37,062 nucleotides of DNA from an uncultured Prevotellaceae bacterium (GTDB lineage Bacteria; Bacteroidota; Bacteroidia; Bacteroidales; Bacteroidaceae), in NCBI GenBank assembly GCA_947176895.1, contig CAMWSK010000026.1:1-37062 (forward strand). Reading direction: 5' to 3'. Numbering within the stretch: the stretch's first letter is position 1; each line of letters begins with the position of its first letter. Both the position numbers and the translations under genes were made by a program. Below, piece after piece: positions 7,476 through 14,767 of the stretch. Below the pieces are notes generated by a model, which made no database searches, was not told the DNA's origin, and saw nothing but the letters and a program-made list of their open reading frames with translations.

Positions 7476-8191
7476 CAGATTTTGTCCCATCCCTTGATGT
7501 ATTTTTTCAGGTAATACTTCAGGGGGTTGGAATATTTCAGTTTTTTCCAGGGACGGCTTCCGTGAGGCCGGTGCAGCACGGGCAGATCGGTCAGCAGGTA
7601 GTTGTGCATTCCCTGTTCCAGGCTTTCGTGCGAGATGGTCACGTCGAACCAGTTTTTTGTCTCGTCCAGCAGGTTGAAGTCCACTTTTTCCAGCAGCTCG
7701 TTCGTCAGCAAAGTGCAGCAGAAGCTCAGGTGCTTGTGTATGTCGTGGACCCCGGCCTCCAGTTTTTGTGCAAATTCATAGGGGTAGTTGATGTCTCCTT
7801 TCTCGTCCACGGTCACGGCGGCTATGATGCCGGCCTCGGGCAGCCGGGTGGAGGCCTCGGCCAGCTTTTGCAGCGTGTCGGGCTTCACCGTCACGTCGCT
7901 TTCCACAATCAGCAGGTGGTTGCCGTTTTCCCGGCATATCTGTTGTTCGCGGCGCAACACGGTCAGATAGTTGGGCGAGGGGTGTGTGGTCAGGTCGGCC
8001 AGATTCACAAGTGTGAATCCCATTTCTTTCGAGGCTTTTTCCAGCAACAGTGTGTTCTCTTCCGTGCTGAAGTCATTGTATATGGTATAGAGAAAGGGCA
8101 CGTCGATGTGCGAGTCCAGAATGGCTTTTGCCGTGCGGAGCGTGCTCTCTATCGAGTCTTTTACCGGGGTGATGATATGCAGTGATTCCAT
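7475..8191 (-). CDS. family 2-like glycosyltransferase
   Basis: The 238-aa cytoplasmic protein begins with a GT-A fold pattern: MESLHIITPVKDS, then IYNDFSTEEN. The segment LLIVESDVTVKPD, near residue 90, corresponds to the DxD-like nucleotide-sugar/metal site. The C-terminus is basic and aromatic (KYYLKKYIKGWDKI), as in peripheral membrane transferases. It is the first gene of a three-gene unit with an LPS kinase and a lipid A acyltransferase, so it likely adds an inner-core sugar. Donor and acceptor are not predictable. It starts 25 nt downstream of a minus-strand promoter element. Confidence 0.82.
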   Translation of the reverse strand: MESLHIITPVKDSIESTLRTAKAILDSHIDVPFLYTIYNDFSTEENTLLLEKASKEMGFTLVNLADLTTHPSPNYLTVLRREQQICRENGNHLLIVESDVTVKPDTLQKLAEASTRLPEAGIIAAVTVDEKGDINYPYEFAQKLEAGVHDIHKHLSFCCTLLTNELLEKVDFNLLDETKNWFDVTISHESLEQGMHNYLLTDLPVLHRPHGSRPWKKLKYSNPLKYYLKKYIKGWDKI

Positions 8192-8215
8192 TCAGGCGGT
8201 GAAAATTGTATAATA

Positions 8216-8223
8216 CAAAAATA
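8216..8223 (-). promoter_or_regulatory. -7 promoter element of the LPS-core operon
   Basis: CAAAAATA on the plus strand reads TATTTTTG on the minus strand, an exact TAnnTTTG match 24 nt upstream of the glycosyltransferase ATG. About 20 nt further upstream only a partial -33 box (TTGG) is seen. Confidence 0.5.
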
Positions 8224-8283
8224 AACATTTCCGCCCAAATGGCCAAGGTTTGCCCCTTAAAAGCCACTTTCCCGGCGGTTTGC

Positions 8284-8315
8284 TTGTTTGTGCAAGGCTT
8301 TTTTTCGTATCTTTG
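8284..8315 (+). promoter_or_regulatory. promoter of the LRR lipoprotein gene
   Basis: TATCTTTG at 8308-8315 is an exact -7 box. Upstream are TTG at 8284-8286 (21-nt spacing) and TTTG at 8287-8290 (17-nt spacing); the former fits the usual spacing better. Transcription would start about 27 nt before the ATG. Confidence 0.65.
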
Positions 8316-8348
8316 TCTCATAGCTATCACTTTTAAACTAAAAAGATT

Positions 8349-9242
8349 ATGAAAAAGAACACACTTCAGTGGGCATCTCTCTTTGCCCTTGTATGCGGAC
8401 TCGGCCTCACTTCTTGCGGCGGCAAGCAGACAGAGACCGGCAGTGGCGATGCCCGGGAGGTTGCGGCCGGCGAAACCGTTCCCGAGGATGCCGTTTATTA
8501 TAGCCAGGCCGACCACGCCAAGTGGAGCGAGGGTAAGGGGCAGCGCGTGAAGATTCAGAAGTTGGCTTTCAACTCGAAGATTCAGGATGCCGGCGACGGC
8601 GAGTTCTCCGGCAATCCCAACATCACCGATGTCTACTTCGCCGGCAAGGAGTTCCTGAACGTGGGCGTGGGTGCCTTCGAGGCCTGCCCCAATCTGGAGA
8701 ACCTGCATTTCGTGAATGATGCCGTGGTGTATGTGTTCAACGACGAGTCGTTCAAGGGTTGTCCCAAGTTGAAGAAGGTGGACGGCCATGTGCAGGCTTT
8801 CGGTCTGAATGCTTTCGACGGTTGCGAGTCGCTGGAGACCGTCATCACCTATGACGACCTCAGCCAGGTGCGTGGTGCGGCTTTTGCCAACTGCCCCAAT
8901 CTGAAGACCGTCATCCTGGCCCAGCCTTTGAAGGATTATAAGGACGGCAACGCCTTCACGGGTTCGGATAACATTGAGGAAATCAGCATCCCCCACAAGC
9001 TCAACCGCCTGCTCTTTTCCGAGTTGAAGGACCGGAAGAACCTGAAGACCGTGTACCTGCTTGCCGGTGAGTTCTATGAGTTCCCCGAGGGCGCCAAGGG
9101 CTTCCCCGCCGAACAGGTAGACCTCTATGTGATGGACCACTTGGTGGGCACCTTCCAGGCCGATCCCGTCTGGGGCAAGTTCAAGAGCATCAAGCCCCTG
9201 AGCGAGAGCACCTATTTCCAGGCCAACGGTTTGCGCAAGTAA
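8349..9242 (+). CDS. leucine-rich-repeat (BspA-type) lipoprotein
   Basis: A 297-aa exported protein. Its signal peptide ends in a clear lipobox, LTSC at about residue 23, followed by GGKQTETGSG, so it should be a membrane-anchored lipoprotein. The mature part contains BspA-type (LRR_5) repeats from about residue 70 to 240. Repeated patterns include VGAFEACPNLENLHF, ESFKGCPKLKKVDG, NAFDGCESLETVI and AAFANCPNLKTVIL. These domains form binding solenoids on bacterial surfaces; the ligand is unknown. The gene is monocistronic: own promoter, strong terminator at 9294-9333. No acidic lipoprotein-export motif follows the cysteine, so its surface or periplasmic location is open. Confidence 0.88.
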   Translation: MKKNTLQWASLFALVCGLGLTSCGGKQTETGSGDAREVAAGETVPEDAVYYSQADHAKWSEGKGQRVKIQKLAFNSKIQDAGDGEFSGNPNITDVYFAGKEFLNVGVGAFEACPNLENLHFVNDAVVYVFNDESFKGCPKLKKVDGHVQAFGLNAFDGCESLETVITYDDLSQVRGAAFANCPNLKTVILAQPLKDYKDGNAFTGSDNIEEISIPHKLNRLLFSELKDRKNLKTVYLLAGEFYEFPEGAKGFPAEQVDLYVMDHLVGTFQADPVWGKFKSIKPLSESTYFQANGLRK

Positions 9243-9293
9243 GACCTGCGCACCCGGCCCGACGGGCTTCATCCCCATTTTTCTTAACTATGG

Positions 9294-9333
9294 CACCCCA
9301 AAGTCGGACAAAGGCTTTTGGGGTGCTTTTTTG
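9294..9333 (+). terminator. intrinsic terminator of the LRR lipoprotein gene
   Basis: A perfect 10-bp stem (GCACCCCAAA 9294-9303, TTTGGGGTGC 9318-9327) is followed directly by six Ts (9328-9333), in the 450-nt gap before the MG2 gene. Confidence 0.9.
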
Positions 9334-9343
9334 TTGGCGGAAA

Positions 9344-9423
9344 AACATCAACACGTTTTTGAAAAACATGAACATGTTTCTGAAAAAGATGAACATGTAT
9401 TTCCTGAAACATGCACATGTGCT
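9344..9423. repeat. dyad-repeat array A (4 units, 21-22 bp pitch)
   Basis: Four tandem imperfect palindromes of consensus AAACATG-NN-CATGTTT begin at 9344, 9365, 9386 and 9408. Unit 2 (9365-9380) is a perfect dyad; the others carry 1-3 changes. Spacers are 5-6 nt and mostly T/G/A. The array starts 10 nt after the LRR terminator and lies about 210 nt upstream of the MG2 gene's -7 box. Related arrays are at 26928-27031 and 36945-37024. I do not recognise the element. Between 9424 and 9630 I see nothing further that I can name. Confidence 0.8.
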
Positions 9424-9630
9424 TTCCGAGCGTACCCGATAGAAGATTCCCTATATGATGGGTGTGGATGCCGCCCGTGGAAAGACATTCGCGAGTGGAA
9501 GACGGCCAGACTCTGTGAGTGAATGAGGCAAAACAAAGGTTAGGGGTGTTCTCCGTGTGTTTGAGAAGGGTTTTCTGCCAAACAGTAACCCCAAAACGTG
9601 GTCAAAGTGTAACTTTACGGAGATTTTGTT

Positions 9631-9638
9631 TATATTTG
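9631..9638 (+). promoter_or_regulatory. -7 promoter element of the MG2-domain gene
   Basis: TATATTTG is an exact TAnnTTTG match 54 nt before the ATG at 9693. No good -33 box is at the expected distance. Confidence 0.5.
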
Positions 9639-9692
9639 CATTGCTATGTGTGTAAGCAAATCCTTGAATAAGTGATAAATAATCTGCGAATC

Positions 9693-12464
9693 ATGAAAAA
9701 AATCCTTTCCGCCCTTTGGGCTTTCCTGCTCCTTTCCCTTGTCGCCAACGCGCAGACGCCTGCGTCGCTGGACGGATGGGCACAACGCTTGCGCACCTTC
9801 GGCCAAAGTGTTCCGCAAGAAGAGGTGTTCGTCCATCTCGACAATCAAGCCTATTACCTGGGTGACACATTGTATTATAAGGCTTATATGCGCCAGAGCG
9901 ACGGGTTGCCCTCGCGCATCAGCCGGTTGCTTTATGTGGAGCTTCTGAACCAGGACGGCTACTTGGTGGAGCGGCAGAAGGTGGAAATGACCGGCGGACA
10001 AGGCTACGGCTCCATGGCCCTTCCCGATACGTTGTATGGTGGGTACTACGAGCTGAGAGCCTACACCCGTTGGCAGCTGAATTGGGGACAGACCGAGCAT
10101 CCCCATACGCGCGATGCCGAAAAATGGTTCTACAGCCAACGGATGATGCACCATTACTATCGTGATTGGGAGAAACTCTATTCACGCGTGTTTCCCGTTT
10201 TCGATAAGCCAAAAGAGCCGGGTCGCTACAGCGAACAGATGACCATGCGTCCCCTGCAGCGCTACTTCCGTGCGAAGCAGGAAAAGCCCGAGGCCCAAGT
10301 CGCTTTCTTCCCCGAAGGCGGTGCGCTTGTGGCCGGCGTGGAGCAGCGGGTGGCCTTTGAAGCCAACGATGCGCAGACGGGCGAGCATTTGAAGGGAGAA
10401 CTGACGGTGGCGGACAGCAAGGGCAGTCCGGTGGCCACGGCTGTTACGGAAAATCGCGGACGAGGTTCGTTCCTGATTACCGCACAGCCGGGCGAAAGCT
10501 ATAAGGCTACCTTCAAATGGACCGACGGAGAGAGTGCGGCATCGTTGCCCAAAGCGGTGGAGGAGGGAATCGCCCTGCAGGCATCCACCTCGGACGAAGG
10601 AATACAACTGCGGATGAAAACTGCCGGACAGGCTTCACGGGAACCGTTGGGACTTACGGTTCAAAGCCACGGGCGTGTGCTCTGCTTCCAAGAACTTGCG
10701 GCAGGCAGGGAACACAGCCTGACGGTGCCGGCCGACAGCCTGCAGACGGGTGTGATGCAGCTCACCCTCTTCAATGCCGAGGGACGCATCTGGGCCGACC
10801 GCCTGATTTTTTGGAACGACGGCACACTTCAATCCCAAAACATCAGTTTCGGGGGCATCAGCTCCGAAGGATATGAGCCTTATGCTTCCGTACAGGTGCA
10901 GCTCCGGGGCCTTCCCGATGCCACGGTCAGCCTCTCGGTGCGCGACAGCCGACACACGGCCGGCAACTTCGACACCGGCAATGTGCTCACCGAGATGCTC
11001 CTGTGCAGCCAGATACGCGGTTTTGTGGAACAGCCTGAATACTATTTTGAGAAGAACGATGAGGAGCGCAGACGTCACCTGGACCTCCTGCTGATGGTGC
11101 AGGGATGGCGTCGGTACAAGTGGGTGGAGATGGCCGCGCCGGGTGCCTTTGCCCTCAACCATCCTTATGAGCGTACGGAGTGGCTTTATGGGAGCGTCAA
11201 CAACTATGAGGCGCAGGAGGAGGAAAGCGAGCTGACAAAGTTCGGACGCGAGGGCTTGGCTCAGGCCGACATGGACGTGGATGCCGAGGTGAGAGCCGCC
11301 GACAAGGAGGGACGTGAGGAAAAGAACGACCCCTTCCGGGATGATGCCACCCACCAAGGAACCACCATCCAAACCAATGCCGCCCTCAGCCGCGAACGCT
11401 TCTATGCCGGTCATGGCGGACTGAAACGCGAGATGTTGGTTCATGCCGAGTTTGTGCAACCGGGGGTGAAGAACGGAGCCGTAGAAGGCGAGATGCCCAC
11501 CTATGGGGGCGGTTTGTTCCGCATACAGGCTCCCCGCTTCTATGAGGCATGTTTCCTCTTCCTCGAAGCCAGTGACTCCACCAAATGGAAAAATGGCATT
11601 GCGCCCACATGGATACAAAGCAACGAGGACAGGAAGGGGAGATTGGAATACCCGGAGTTCTATGTAAAGTTTGACCTGCCCCATCCTCGCTTCGTGAAGC
11701 CCTACAATTTTTATCAAACCAATCAGCCCGTCATCACCCATGCCGCCCGGCAAAAGGCCGGAGGGGTAGACAACGTGGTGGTGATGAAGGAGGTGGTGAT
11801 TGGTGCCGACCGTGGAGGGATGAGGCGGTTTGACAGTTCGAAGCCTGCTTTCGTGCTGGATGCCTATGATGCCTTCAATGCGGTGGTGGATGCAGGATTG
11901 TGCCCCGGTTACTATATGGGTAGCGGGCGTTTCTGTCAGGACATCGCACGCACGTTTGTGGGAGATATGAACATGGAACGGGCCTACGACCTGGAGCAGC
12001 GCTGGGATACGCGCCCTTCCACCGCCAACATCCCCGCCACGCAGAAGGACAAGTATAATCAACTGACCAACCTGGACAAGGTGTATGTCTACACCGACTA
12101 CTCCCCCCGCAACGAGGGCAGCGAACATTATTCCCTGTCCAACCAGCCTCGCGTCACCGTGGACCTTCGCCGTTTTGCCGACGGGGGGCAACGTATGGTG
12201 TGGCGCAACCGCAGGAAGAAGCTTACGGGTTTTGCCGTGGCCGACGAGTTTTATAGTCCCGACTATCAAAACAAGCCCTTGGGCGCCCCCACCGACTATC
12301 GTCGCACTCTGTATTGGAAGCCGGATATCCGGCTTGATGCCGAGGGAAAGGCAACGGTGGAGTTTTACAACAACAGTCAGCAGACGCGTCTCGACCTCAG
12401 TGCCGAAGGCATGGATGCGGCGGGACAATTGCTTACCGGCAGACAGTGGGCAGAGGAGCAGTAA
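9693..12464 (+). CDS. large exported MG2 (macroglobulin-like) domain protein
   Basis: A 923-aa envelope protein. The first 20 or so residues form a cleavable signal peptide (MKKILSALWAFLLLSLVANA, then QTPAS). An MG2-type macroglobulin domain follows at about residues 35-115: EEVFVHLDNQAYYLGDTLYY, then LYGGYYELRAYTRW. Further beta-rich segments follow, with a charged linker around residues 510-560. Near residues 690-740, VVVMKEVVIGADRG resembles the start of a TonB-plug-like domain seen in this group of Bacteroidota proteins. There is no thioester motif, so it is not a complete alpha-2-macroglobulin. Location is periplasm or outer membrane. Partner and role are unknown; it is monocistronic, followed by tRNA-Leu. 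Confidence 0.82.
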   Translation: MKKILSALWAFLLLSLVANAQTPASLDGWAQRLRTFGQSVPQEEVFVHLDNQAYYLGDTLYYKAYMRQSDGLPSRISRLLYVELLNQDGYLVERQKVEMTGGQGYGSMALPDTLYGGYYELRAYTRWQLNWGQTEHPHTRDAEKWFYSQRMMHHYYRDWEKLYSRVFPVFDKPKEPGRYSEQMTMRPLQRYFRAKQEKPEAQVAFFPEGGALVAGVEQRVAFEANDAQTGEHLKGELTVADSKGSPVATAVTENRGRGSFLITAQPGESYKATFKWTDGESAASLPKAVEEGIALQASTSDEGIQLRMKTAGQASREPLGLTVQSHGRVLCFQELAAGREHSLTVPADSLQTGVMQLTLFNAEGRIWADRLIFWNDGTLQSQNISFGGISSEGYEPYASVQVQLRGLPDATVSLSVRDSRHTAGNFDTGNVLTEMLLCSQIRGFVEQPEYYFEKNDEERRRHLDLLLMVQGWRRYKWVEMAAPGAFALNHPYERTEWLYGSVNNYEAQEEESELTKFGREGLAQADMDVDAEVRAADKEGREEKNDPFRDDATHQGTTIQTNAALSRERFYAGHGGLKREMLVHAEFVQPGVKNGAVEGEMPTYGGGLFRIQAPRFYEACFLFLEASDSTKWKNGIAPTWIQSNEDRKGRLEYPEFYVKFDLPHPRFVKPYNFYQTNQPVITHAARQKAGGVDNVVVMKEVVIGADRGGMRRFDSSKPAFVLDAYDAFNAVVDAGLCPGYYMGSGRFCQDIARTFVGDMNMERAYDLEQRWDTRPSTANIPATQKDKYNQLTNLDKVYVYTDYSPRNEGSEHYSLSNQPRVTVDLRRFADGGQRMVWRNRRKKLTGFAVADEFYSPDYQNKPLGAPTDYRRTLYWKPDIRLDAEGKATVEFYNNSQQTRLDLSAEGMDAAGQLLTGRQWAEEQ

Positions 12465-12573
12465 CAAAAAATAGGAGCAAAAGTTAGTTGCCTTCTCATG
12501 CTTTTTCCGTACCATTGACTTCGTCGAAGATGGAATGCGGCTCGGTAAATGCAAATTAAAAACTGCGTTTTTA

Positions 12574-12605
12574 TTTGCATTTGCTCTCGCCTTTCACTAC
12601 CTTTG
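12574..12605 (+). promoter_or_regulatory. promoter of tRNA-Leu
   Basis: TTTG at 12574-12577, a 20-nt spacer and TACCTTTG at 12598-12605: a full consensus promoter ending 13 nt before the tRNA. Confidence 0.8.
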
Positions 12606-12618
12606 CACCCGCAAGGTA

Positions 12619-12706
12619 GCCCAGATGGTGGAATCGGTAGACACGAGGGACTTAAAATCCCTTGGCCATATCGGCTGTACGGGTTCGAGTCCCGTTCCGG
12701 GCACCA
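12619..12706 (+). tRNA. tRNA-Leu (anticodon UAA)
   Basis: An 88-nt class II tRNA with encoded CCA. The anticodon stem-loop is AGGGA-CTTAAAA-TCCCT, giving anticodon TAA. The D stem is GTG/CAC, the variable arm is long, and the T arm is ACGGG-TTCGAGT-CCCGT. The acceptor arms GCCCAGA and TCCGGGC pair except for an A-C mismatch at position 5-68. Confidence 0.97.
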
Positions 12707-12709
12707 ATG

Positions 12710-12754
12710 AAAAGAATAGCTGATGAGGCTCGATGCCCGTCAGCTATTCTTTTT
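12710..12754 (+). terminator. terminator of tRNA-Leu
   Basis: A 14-bp perfect stem (AAAAGAATAGCTGA 12710-12723 with TCAGCTATTCTTTT 12741-12754) starts four bases after the CCA. It ends in a T-run and can also work on the minus strand. Confidence 0.88.
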
Positions 12755-12774
12755 ACTGGTGCGATATATATATA

Positions 12775-12809
12775 CGAGAGGAGGCTTGCCATGGGCAAGC
12801 CTCCTCTCG
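12775..12809. terminator. perfect 16-bp hairpin downstream of tRNA-Gln
   Basis: CGAGAGGAGGCTTGCC (12775-12790) and its exact complement (12794-12809) are separated by three bases (ATG). On the minus strand it begins three bases after the tRNA-Gln CCA, followed by alternating TATATATATA rather than a pure T-run. It is probably the tRNA-Gln terminator. Confidence 0.75.
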
Positions 12810-12812
12810 TGT

Positions 12813-12886
12813 TGGTTGGACTATCCGGGTTCGAACCAGAACAAACAGAACCAAAACCTGTTGTGCTACCATTACACCATAGTCCA
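12813..12886 (-). tRNA. tRNA-Gln (anticodon UUG)
   Basis: A 74-nt minus-strand tRNA with encoded CCA. The acceptor arms TGGACTA/TAGTCCA pair fully. The D stem is GTGT/GCAC, the anticodon arm ACAGG-TTTTGGT-TCTGT gives TTG, and the T arm contains GGTTCGAACCC. It is convergent with tRNA-Leu. Confidence 0.97.
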
Positions 12887-12942
12887 ATCCTCGTAAGCTG
12901 TCCTTATTTATTATAGAAGCCTGACAGCCGGGTTTCGGTGTG

Positions 12943-12950
12943 CAAAGGTA
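12943..12950 (-). promoter_or_regulatory. -7 promoter element of tRNA-Gln
   Basis: CAAAGGTA reads TACCTTTG on the minus strand, an exact match about 57 nt upstream of the tRNA 5' end. The -33 region is only a run of Ts. Confidence 0.6.
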
Positions 12951-13327
12951 TATATTTTTTTAGTTATAAAAAAAAATGCGGGGGAAAAAGTGGTCTCCAC
13001 GTGTATTTTTTGTCGGCGTAAAGGGATTTTCCGGAAGTTGTGTTCGGTTTCTCTGCGAGTTTGAAACCGGGTGTTTCATGATGTCGGAACGGGTTATCAG
13101 GAATCATGCGGTGCAAATTCTTGAATACAAGGAAGAAAAATGTGTCAACCTATACCAGGATAAGACATTGATTGCATGGCTTGTGAGAATACTTGCGAGA
13201 AGAAAAAAATCCTTGTATCGCCGAATGTTCATTAACGAGAGTTCAATGAAATCGGAATAAAACCGAAACGGTCATCAGGCCGCGAGTAATTAATGATGCC
13301 TTGCGGAAATGCTGTTGATACGTATAC
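12951..13327. other. intergenic stretch without a convincing gene
   Basis: AT-richer than its neighbours. A plus-strand open frame of 94 codons (12976-13260) exists. Its N-terminal third looks non-coding, and the part from about 13078 (MMSERVIRNHAVQ onwards, 60 aa) is Lys/Arg-rich with no recognisable family or promoter. A small 7-bp inverted repeat (CGGTTTC 13045-13051, GAAACCG 13063-13069) is present. I cannot support a gene here. Confidence 0.4.
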
Positions 13328-13357
13328 GCAGCGAGCGGGCCATGGTCCGCTCGCTGC
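13328..13357 (-). terminator. terminator hairpin after tyrS
   Basis: GCAGCGAGCGG (13328-13338) pairs with CCGCTCGCTGC (13347-13357) around GCCATGGT, 29 nt past the tyrS stop. The stem is strong but no T-run follows on the minus strand. Confidence 0.6.
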
Positions 13358-13385
13358 ATTCATTATGTGGCTATAAAGAAGAATT

Positions 13386-14687
13386 TTACTTCGCGATAAT
13401 CAGGAAGTACTTCTTCTTGCCCTGCTGTGCCAGGATGTATTTGCCGTCGAGCAGGTCGGCTGTGGTGATGAGGGTGTTGGCATCGGCCAACTTTTCCTTG
13501 TTGATGCTCACGCCGCCTCCCTGGGTGAGCTTGCGCATCTCGCCTTTGGAGGCGAAGCAGGCGGCGTGCTCGGTGAGCAGGTCGATGGCTTTTGTACCTT
13601 CGCCTTCCAGCAGGCTGCGGCTTACCTCGAACTGGGGCACACCGCGGAACACGTCGAGCAGGGTTTGTTCGTCAAGTTTGGTAAGGCTGTCTTTGGTGGC
13701 CTTGCCGAAGAGGATGCCGGAGGCTTCGATGGCGGCGTCCAAGTCTTCCTTGCCATGTACCAGGAGGGTCACCTCCTCGGCCAGACGCTTTTGCAGGATA
13801 CGTTGTCCGGGGTCCTGACGATGCTGTTCGATGAGTGTGTCGATGGTTTCCTTGTCAAGCGAGGTGAATATCTTGATGTAGCGCTCGGCATCGGCATCGG
13901 CCACGTTGAGCCAGAACTGATAGAAGGTGTAGGGGCTGGTGTAGTGCTTGTCAAGCCAGATGTTTCCTTGCTCCGTCTTGCCGAACTTCTTGCCGTCGGC
14001 CTTGGTGATGAGGGGGCATACGAGGGCGTAGGCCTCGTTGTCGTTGCCCAGCTTGCGGCGGATGAGTTCGGTGCCGGTGGTGATGTTGCCCCACTGGTCG
14101 CTGCCGCCCATCTGCAGTTTGCAGTTCTTGGTCTGGTAGAGGTGGAGGAAGTCGTAGCCCTGGAGCAGCTGGTAGGTGAACTCGGTGAACGACATGCCGT
14201 CCTGGAACTCTCCGTTCAGGCGGCGCTTCACGCTTTCCTTGGCCATCATATAGTTCACGGTGATGCACTTGCCTATCTCGCGTGCGAAGTCGAGGAAGGA
14301 GTAGTCCTTCATCCAATCGTAGTTGTTCACCAGTTCGGCGGCGTTGGGTTCTCCGCTCTCGAAGTCGAGGAAGTGGGCAAGCTGTGCCTTGATGCACTCC
14401 ACGTTGTGGCGCAGGGTCTCCTCGGTGAGCATCTTGCGCTCCTGGCTTTTGCCGCTGGGGTCGCCGATCATGCCGGTGGCTCCGCCCACGAGGGCCAGGG
14501 GCTTGTGGCCGCAGCGTTGCAGGTGGCGCAGCATCATCACGCCGCAGAGGTGGCCGATGTGCAGGCTGTCGGCTGTGGGGTCGATGCCCACGTAGGCCGT
14601 CACCTGTTCACGGTTTAACAGTTCTTCTGTTCCGGGCATCATCTGGTGAATCATGCCTCTCCATTTAAGTTCTTCTACGAAATTCAT
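13386..14687 (-). CDS. tyrS: tyrosyl-tRNA synthetase
   Basis: Class I aminoacyl-tRNA synthetase charging tRNA-Tyr in the cytoplasm. The 433-aa length fits the family. The HIGH motif is at residues 43-46 ([10 protein letters not shown]). The KMSKS-equivalent is KFGKTE, near residue 232. The tyrosine-pocket region includes [22 protein letters not shown]-terminal S4-like RNA-binding domain follows ([20 protein letters not shown]). It has its own full promoter beginning within 10 nt of the queG stop, so it can be made independently of the long upstream gene run. No T-box or other leader structure is visible in the short 5' region. Confidence 0.97.
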   Translation of the reverse strand: MNFVEELKWRGMIHQMMPGTEELLNREQVTAYVGIDPTADSLHIGHLCGVMMLRHLQRCGHKPLALVGGATGMIGDPSGKSQERKMLTEETLRHNVECIKAQLAHFLDFESGEPNAAELVNNYDWMKDYSFLDFAREIGKCITVNYMMAKESVKRRLNGEFQDGMSFTEFTYQLLQGYDFLHLYQTKNCKLQMGGSDQWGNITTGTELIRRKLGNDNEAYALVCPLITKADGKKFGKTEQGNIWLDKHYTSPYTFYQFWLNVADADAERYIKIFTSLDKETIDTLIEQHRQDPGQRILQKRLAEEVTLLVHGKEDLDAAIEASGILFGKATKDSLTKLDEQTLLDVFRGVPQFEVSRSLLEGEGTKAIDLLTEHAACFASKGEMRKLTQGGGVSINKEKLADANTLITTADLLDGKYILAQQGKKKYFLIIAK

Positions 14688-14732
14688 CGAATGGGTTATA
14701 ATGTGTTGTTAATATTCTGCTTGTCAAGGGTA

Positions 14733-14763
14733 CAAAGTTAAGCAATCGGAGTTGAACCGCAAA
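14733..14763 (-). promoter_or_regulatory. promoter of tyrS
   Basis: On the minus strand: TTTG (14763-14760), 19-nt spacer, TAACTTTG (14740-14733). It starts 5 nt past the queG stop codon, and no terminator separates queG from tyrS. Confidence 0.8.
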
Positions 14764-14767
14764 ATTA

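Noticed and set aside
12976..13260. A 94-codon open frame between tRNA-Gln and tyrS
   Set aside because: Composition of the first part is non-coding-like, there is no promoter or family, and the chance of a random frame of this size is appreciable.
14688..14767. A T-box or other tRNA-sensing leader for tyrS
   Set aside because: The space between promoter and start is only about 40 nt and shows no specifier loop or T-box sequence.
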